DNA from: Arcanobacterium buesumense
Lineage (GTDB): Bacteria; Actinomycetota; Actinomycetes; Actinomycetales; Actinomycetaceae
Reading direction: 5' to 3'
DNA: 64,000 bases
Assembly: GCF_012563545.1 (NCBI RefSeq)
Contig: NZ_CP050804.1
Location: 558,001 to 622,000, forward strand
This document shows positions 58,976-64,000 of this stretch, in pieces. Position 1 is the first letter of the stretch; each line of letters opens with the position of its first letter. The translations under genes were made by a program, and so were the position numbers. Below the pieces are notes generated by a model, which saw only the letters and a list, made by a program, of their open reading frames with translations, had not been told where the DNA came from and did not search any database.

Positions 58976-61900
58976 ATGGGCGAGCCAACATCGAGCCGTT
59001 ATCCACTCCACCGCACAGATGATGTGGTGGCTTCACCGAATTTCCCACACCTCGAAGAAGACATTCTTGCCTATTGGGAAAAAGATGAAACCTTCCAGGC
59101 GTCCATTGACCAGCGGGAAGGCCGTGAATTCGTCTTCTACGATGGTCCTCCTTTTGCTAACGGTCTGCCGCACTACGGCCACCTGCTTACCGGATATGTG
59201 AAGGACCTCGTTGCGCGTTACCAAACTCAGCGCGGCAACCGCGTTGAGCGCGTTTTTGGTTGGGATACCCACGGTCTACCAGCAGAACTTGAAGCAGAAC
59301 GCATCCTTGGCATTGAAGATAAGTCTGAGATCGAAAAAATCGGCATCGAAAAATTCAATGACGCCTGCCGTAGCTCAGTGATGAAATACGCCGCCGAATG
59401 GAAAGAATACGTCACCCGCCAAGCCCGCTGGGTCAACTTCGACGGCGGTTACAAAACCCTCGATCCAACCTTTATGGAATCGGTGATCTGGTCCTTCAAG
59501 TCGCTCTATGACAAGGGCCTAGTCTACGAAGGCTACCGTGTCCTGCCATACTGCTGGAACGATCAGACCCCATTGTCCAACCACGAATTAAAGATGGACG
59601 ACGACGTCTACCAAGACCGTCAAGACCAAACGGTTACCGTGGGCCTGCGGATGGAAACTGGTGAACTGGCCCTGATCTGGACCACCACGCCGTGGACTTT
59701 GCCATCCAACCTAGCAATTACTGTTGGTCCAGACATCGACTACGTCGTCGTCGAACCAACCGAAGGGGATCTCGCTGGCGAAAAAGTTATCATTGGTAAA
59801 GAACGTCTGAGCGCATACACCAAGGAACTCGGCGAAGAACCACGCATCGTCAAAGAGGTTAAAGGCCGCGACCTCGAAGGTCTACGTTACGAACCAATCT
59901 TTGACTACTACACACGCGACTCCGAAGCACCCGGGCCAAACGCTTGGCAGATCTGCCTTGCCGACTACGTCACCACCGAAGATGGAACCGGACTCGTCCA
60001 CACCGCACCATACGGTGAAGATGACATGTTCGTCCTCTCGGCAGCTGGCGTGAAGGTGATCGAAACCGTTGATGCAGGCGGTAAGTTCTTCGACGTCGTC
60101 TCTGACTACGCCGGTATGCACGTCTTTGACGCCAACCGGCCAATCATCAACGACCTTCGCGATGCCACCGGCCCAATCGCCCGCCGGGACCCAGCCGTGC
60201 GCGCCGTGCTCGTACAAGAAAAGTCCTACGTCCACTCCTACCCACACTGCTGGCGTTGCCGTAAGCCACTGATCTACAAGCCAGTGACCTCTTGGTTCGT
60301 GGCCGTCACCAAATTCCGGGACCGCATGGTAGAACTCAACCAAGAAATCACCTGGCAGCCAGAACACATCAAGGACGGCATCTTTGGACACTGGCTTGAA
60401 GGCGCTCGCGACTGGTCTATTTCGCGTAACCGTTACTGGGGAACTCCAATCCCAGTGTGGAAGTCGGATGATCCTACATACCCACGTGTTGACGTCTATG
60501 GTTCGTTTGAAGAACTTGAGCGTGACTTTGGCCGTCTGCCACGCGGGCGCGACGGCGAACCAAACTTGCACCGCCCATTCATCGATGATTTGACCCGGCC
60601 AAACCCGGACGATCCAACCGGAAAGTCCACGATGCGCCGCGTCACCGACATCCTCGACGTCTGGTTCGATTCCGGCTCGATGCCATATGCTCAGGTACAT
60701 TACCCATTCGATAATCACGACTGGTTCGAATCCCACTACCCAGGGGATTTCATCGTCGAATACATCGGCCAAACCCGCGGCTGGTTCTACGTCATGCACG
60801 CCCTAGCAACCGCCTTATTCGACAAACCGGCGTTCACTTCGTGTATTTCACATGGAATCGTGCTCGGCAACGACGGCCGGAAAGCCTCCAAGTCGTTGCG
60901 CAACTATCCAGATCCGATGGAAATGTTCAACTCCTACGGTTCGGATGCAGTGCGCTGGATGCTCATGAGCTCGCCGGTGCTACGCGGTGGAAACCTCGTG
61001 GTTGATGAAGCGGGTATTCGTGAAGCCATGCGTCACGTTATCTTGCCATTGTGGAACACCTGGTACTTCTACGCGCTATACGCCGGAACGGTTGATGGCG
61101 GTAAAGGATACGTATCAAAGGGACTGACGAGTGAGCCGACCGATGTGATGGATCGCTATTTGCTTTCTCGTACCTCCATGTTGGTATCGGATGTTCGACA
61201 GTCACTTGATGGGCTTGATATTCCAGCAGCTACTCAAGCAGTACGCGCCTATCTTGATCTGCTCACCAACTGGTATGTACGTACCTCGCGTGATCGCTTC
61301 TGGAATGAGGATAAGGCGGCATTCGATACGCTCTACACAGTGCTCGAAACCCTTATGCGAGTGGTAGCTCCGTTGCTCCCGCTGGTTTCCGAAGAGATCT
61401 GGCGTGGATTAACTGGTGGGCGTTCAGTTCATTTGACTGACTATCCAGAAGTTGGGGTAGTTGACGATGATCTGGTGGCCGTTATGGACGAAGTGCGTGA
61501 TGTTGTTTCGGCTGCCCATTCGCTGCGTAAAGCTCACAAGTTGCGGGTGCGTCAACCATTGCGTGCGCTTACTGTGGTTACCGAGCTCGATTTAGCGCCG
61601 TATGCAGAGCTGATCATGAGTGAGGTTAACGTTAAGAGCGTTAAGATTCAGTCCGCTACAGAATCGGGACTTGAAGTTTCCACCGACTTAGCTGTTTTGC
61701 CTCGTGAACTAGATCCATCGGTTCGTAAGTTCACGTCGGCTTTGTTTAAGGCGGCTAAGAGTGGCCAGTGGGAGCGCACCGAATCTGGAGTACGGATGCT
61801 TATCGATCCACCAGTTGAGCTATCGCCACATCAATACGAGATGACGACGTCGGTGAGCGCTGAAGAAGGCTCAGTTGCCATGGTGTTAGCGTCGGGCGCA

Positions 61901-62158
61901 TTTGTTGTTCTCGATACTGTTTTGGATGCTGAGCTGGAAGCAGAAGGCTACGCTCGGGACGTGATTCGTGCAGTTCAAGATCAGCGCAAAGCTGAAGACT
62001 TGCATGTTGCTGATCGTATCCGTCTAGTATTAACTGTTCCAGAAGAGCATCGGGTAGCGGTGGAAGCCCACCGAGACATGATTAGTGCTGAAACGTTAGC
62101 CGTAGAATCAGAAGTACGTACTGGTGAATTTGCCGTTCAGGTAGAAAAGGTGAACTAA
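58976..62158 (+). CDS. ileS: Isoleucyl-tRNA synthetase
   Basis: 1060 residues from ATG 58976, with AGGAG seven bases ahead; an in-frame ATG at 58961 lies before the ribosome site. HIGH-type motif [17 protein letters not shown]1 editing domain with [20 protein letters not shown] variant [14 protein letters not shown], and a C-terminal anticodon-binding domain; the length and KASKS fit the actinobacterial/eukaryotic-type IleRS often resistant to mupirocin. Controlled by the T-box before it. folC starts at the base after its stop. Confidence 0.96.
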   Translation: MGEPTSSRYPLHRTDDVVASPNFPHLEEDILAYWEKDETFQASIDQREGREFVFYDGPPFANGLPHYGHLLTGYVKDLVARYQTQRGNRVERVFGWDTHGLPAELEAERILGIEDKSEIEKIGIEKFNDACRSSVMKYAAEWKEYVTRQARWVNFDGGYKTLDPTFMESVIWSFKSLYDKGLVYEGYRVLPYCWNDQTPLSNHELKMDDDVYQDRQDQTVTVGLRMETGELALIWTTTPWTLPSNLAITVGPDIDYVVVEPTEGDLAGEKVIIGKERLSAYTKELGEEPRIVKEVKGRDLEGLRYEPIFDYYTRDSEAPGPNAWQICLADYVTTEDGTGLVHTAPYGEDDMFVLSAAGVKVIETVDAGGKFFDVVSDYAGMHVFDANRPIINDLRDATGPIARRDPAVRAVLVQEKSYVHSYPHCWRCRKPLIYKPVTSWFVAVTKFRDRMVELNQEITWQPEHIKDGIFGHWLEGARDWSISRNRYWGTPIPVWKSDDPTYPRVDVYGSFEELERDFGRLPRGRDGEPNLHRPFIDDLTRPNPDDPTGKSTMRRVTDILDVWFDSGSMPYAQVHYPFDNHDWFESHYPGDFIVEYIGQTRGWFYVMHALATALFDKPAFTSCISHGIVLGNDGRKASKSLRNYPDPMEMFNSYGSDAVRWMLMSSPVLRGGNLVVDEAGIREAMRHVILPLWNTWYFYALYAGTVDGGKGYVSKGLTSEPTDVMDRYLLSRTSMLVSDVRQSLDGLDIPAATQAVRAYLDLLTNWYVRTSRDRFWNEDKAAFDTLYTVLETLMRVVAPLLPLVSEEIWRGLTGGRSVHLTDYPEVGVVDDDLVAVMDEVRDVVSAAHSLRKAHKLRVRQPLRALTVVTELDLAPYAELIMSEVNVKSVKIQSATESGLEVSTDLAVLPRELDPSVRKFTSALFKAAKSGQWERTESGVRMLIDPPVELSPHQYEMTTSVSAEEGSVAMVLASGAFVVLDTVLDAELEAEGYARDVIRAVQDQRKAEDLHVADRIRLVLTVPEEHRVAVEAHRDMISAETLAVESEVRTGEFAVQVEKVN

Positions 62159-63676
62159 ATGAATGACGCTATGGATTCGGCTTCGACGCCGGATGAGATT
62201 GATGAAACAAGTCAAGCGTTAGCTGCCTTATTCGCCTCGCCGCTATTTGCGGGGCCGGATCCAAGCGTCGTTTCCGATATTAATACTGCTGAAGAACGCG
62301 AAACTGCCCAATGGGTAGAAGACGCTGGGATTCAGGAGCGGGTACGGGAAATATATACGTCAATCGTAGCGCGAGCACCTGAGCATAAAGTTCAACCGTC
62401 TCTTGATCGAGTTCGGCGGGCGTTAGATCTTATGGGCAATCCACAAGAATCCTTCCGGGTTATCCATATCACTGGCACTAATGGCAAAACATCTACGGCT
62501 CGAATGGTTGAAGCACTGTTACGCGAACGCGGATTACGTACTGGACGCTTCACCTCGCCACACTTGAACTCGGTGCGTGAACGGATAACTATTGATGGTA
62601 TCGCTATTAGTGCTACAGATTTTGTGCAAACGTGGGAAGATGTAGCGCCGTTTATCGAGATGGTGGACGCAGAGTCGCTTGCCCATGATGGGCCGCGCAT
62701 GTCTTTCTTTGAAGTTTTTACGGTGATGGCGTATTCCGCTTTTGCTATGGCGCCGGTAGATGTTGCCGTGGTTGAAGTAGGAATGGGCGGACGTTGGGAT
62801 GCCACCAACGTGATCGACGCCGATGTTGCCATGATTATGCCGATCTCGCATGATCATGAAAAGTGGCTCGGCCATGAACTAACTGATATTGCCTTCGAGA
62901 AGGTCGGTATCGTCAAGCCTGGGTCAACGCTTATTTTGGCACCGCAAGATCCAGAAGTTCGGGCAATGGCCTACGAGCAAGCCCACCGTGTCCAGGCTAA
63001 TATCGTGGACAACTTCGAGGTTTTGAGCCGGGAGGCGGCTGTTGGTGGACAGTTGATATCGTTGCGTACGCCAGCCGCGATCTATGAAGATGTGCCATTG
63101 GCAATGTTAGGTGCTTATCAAGCAGAAAATGCTGCCGCTGCATTAACGGCTGTTGAAGCGTTCTTCGGCGGTGCAGCTATCCCTGGAGATATTGTCGAAC
63201 ATGCGCTGATGTCAACAAGTTCCCCCGGCCGGCTCGAAGTGGTGAAATCTTCACCACTGGTTATTATTGATGCCGCGCACAATCCAGCGGGAGCAAAGGT
63301 TACGCGTGAAGGCCTCGAAGAATACTTCCCGGGACCCCGCGTTGCTGTTTTCAGCGCAATGGCAGATAAAGATGTTGAAGGAGTTCTCAGTGAACTTGAG
63401 CCGGCTTTCCACACTATTGTGGTTACCGAGATGGCTGGTGATCGAGCAATGGACATTGAGGATTTACAAGAAATCGCTATCGATATTTTTGGTGAAGACC
63501 GGGTACGCGTGGAAACTGAGCTTCTCGATGCGATTGCTAGCGCCGTCGATATTGCCGAAACCATTGATCCAGATACCATCGCGCCAGCATCGGTAACAGT
63601 TCTTGGTTCAATTGTGTTAGCCGGGCAAGCTCGCGAACTTCTCGGTGCCAGCGTCGTTGATAGCGGGGTAAACTGA
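62159..63676 (+). CDS. folC: Folylpolyglutamate synthase / dihydrofolate synthase
   Basis: 505 residues. P-loop HITGTNGKTSTARMVEALL, substrate loop GRFTSPHLNSVRERITIDG, MSFFEVFTVMAYSAFA, GMGGRWDATNVIDADVAMI, and the C-terminal ligase domain with DAAHNPAGA. An N-terminal extension of ~70 residues (SASTPDEIDETSQALAALFA) precedes the domain. It adds glutamates to folates using ATP. ATG 62159 abuts the ileS stop; its own stop overlaps ndk (ATGA). Part of an ileS-folC-ndk operon. Confidence 0.95.
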   Translation: MNDAMDSASTPDEIDETSQALAALFASPLFAGPDPSVVSDINTAEERETAQWVEDAGIQERVREIYTSIVARAPEHKVQPSLDRVRRALDLMGNPQESFRVIHITGTNGKTSTARMVEALLRERGLRTGRFTSPHLNSVRERITIDGIAISATDFVQTWEDVAPFIEMVDAESLAHDGPRMSFFEVFTVMAYSAFAMAPVDVAVVEVGMGGRWDATNVIDADVAMIMPISHDHEKWLGHELTDIAFEKVGIVKPGSTLILAPQDPEVRAMAYEQAHRVQANIVDNFEVLSREAAVGGQLISLRTPAAIYEDVPLAMLGAYQAENAAAALTAVEAFFGGAAIPGDIVEHALMSTSSPGRLEVVKSSPLVIIDAAHNPAGAKVTREGLEEYFPGPRVAVFSAMADKDVEGVLSELEPAFHTIVVTEMAGDRAMDIEDLQEIAIDIFGEDRVRVETELLDAIASAVDIAETIDPDTIAPASVTVLGSIVLAGQARELLGASVVDSGVN

Positions 63677-64000
63677 TGACTATGAAACAAACAACACTTA
63701 TTTTAATCAAACCAGATGGTGTGCGCCGTGGACTGACCGGACACATTCTGGCCCGGATTGAGGCAAAGGGGTATCGTATCGAAGCGATGCATATGCTCAC
63801 TGCTACGGCCGAACAGTTAGCTGCTCATTACCATGAGCATGTCGATAAGCCATTTTATCCAGGTATTGTTCGCTATATGACCTCCGGACCATTAGTGGCT
63901 GCTATTGTCAGCGGACACCGCGTTATCGAAGGTGTGCGTTCCTTGAGTGGAGCAACGGATCCTACTATTGCTGCACCAGGAACAATTCGCGGCGATTACG
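63676..64000 (+). CDS. ndk: Nucleoside diphosphate kinase (3' end outside window)
   Basis: The first 108 codons from ATG 63676, overlapping the folC stop. TLILIKPDGVRRGLTGHIL, RYMTSGPLVAAIVSG, GATDPTIAAPGTIRGDY are NDK. The phospho-histidine lies beyond the window end. Balances nucleoside triphosphate pools. Third gene of the ileS-folC-ndk run. Confidence 0.95.
   Translation, partial: MTMKQTTLILIKPDGVRRGLTGHILARIEAKGYRIEAMHMLTATAEQLAAHYHEHVDKPFYPGIVRYMTSGPLVAAIVSGHRVIEGVRSLSGATDPTIAAPGTIRGDY

Noticed and set aside
59882-60799. 305-codon open frame on the minus strand inside ileS
   Set aside because: It is the antisense shadow of a strongly supported synthetase gene and has tryptophan/valine-rich, family-less sequence and no ribosome site.

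Overview
The window looks like the chromosome of a low-to-mid GC actinobacterium of the Actinomycetaceae, in the Arcanobacterium/Trueperella direction. The reasons are GTP-type PEP carboxykinase, the tig-clpP1-clpP2-clpX order, a translational ileS T-box with the short actinobacterial stem I, an LPXTG-like (LAKTG) wall protein and a MagIII-type glycosylase. The genus is inferred from gene content and protein wording, not from a search.

Layout. 1-7.3 kb: end of argG, argH, an HTH/Clp-N-SRPBCC pair, a DUF1643 protein, a DNA glycosylase, a flavoprotein disulfide reductase and an interrupted DoxX gene. 7.6-23.7 kb: a decayed prophage. It keeps a SNF2 helicase tail, an ArpU/DUF1492-like regulator, HNH, small terminase, phage MetK, a ParB-methyltransferase, large terminase, portal and the beginning of a Clp-type head protease, many of them frameshifted. 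Capsid, tail, lysis and lysogeny genes are absent. Older remnants of a related phage lie at 7.6-8.8 kb. Three things sit among the phage genes: a minus-strand YcaO/MFS operon with a 36-codon leader ORF (11.0-14.6 kb), an IS110-family element (17.8-19.2 kb), and an orphan minus-strand gene with tandem operator-like repeats (21.5-22.2 kb).

23.8-35.2 kb: a lipoprotein, an unknown secreted protein with a small membrane partner, an insertion-sequence relic, tRNA-Gly(CCC), a two-component system divergent from a MacB/FtsX-like ABC transporter, pckG, a DUF218 protein, zinc-independent L28/L33 genes behind a Zur-like box, and a wall-anchored protein with four Cys-pair repeats. 35.5-40.7 kb: tRNA-Gly(TCC), tRNA-Pro(TGG), tig, clpP1, clpP2, clpX, which form the chaperone/protease core. 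41.0-48.5 kb: a glycan-use locus with a secreted GH16 enzyme, a GH36 alpha-galactosidase, an ABC importer and a ROK regulator. 48.5-64 kb: acyl-CoA synthetase, valS, proC, a second DUF1643 protein, a CydDC-like ABC pair, the T-box with ileS, then folC and ndk.

The most unusual items are the prophage-borne YcaO operon with a candidate precursor peptide, whose YcaO gene is split by a frameshift inside the catalytic domain, and a family of four 49-bp palindromes scattered between genes, one pair of which differs by a compensatory base-pair change.
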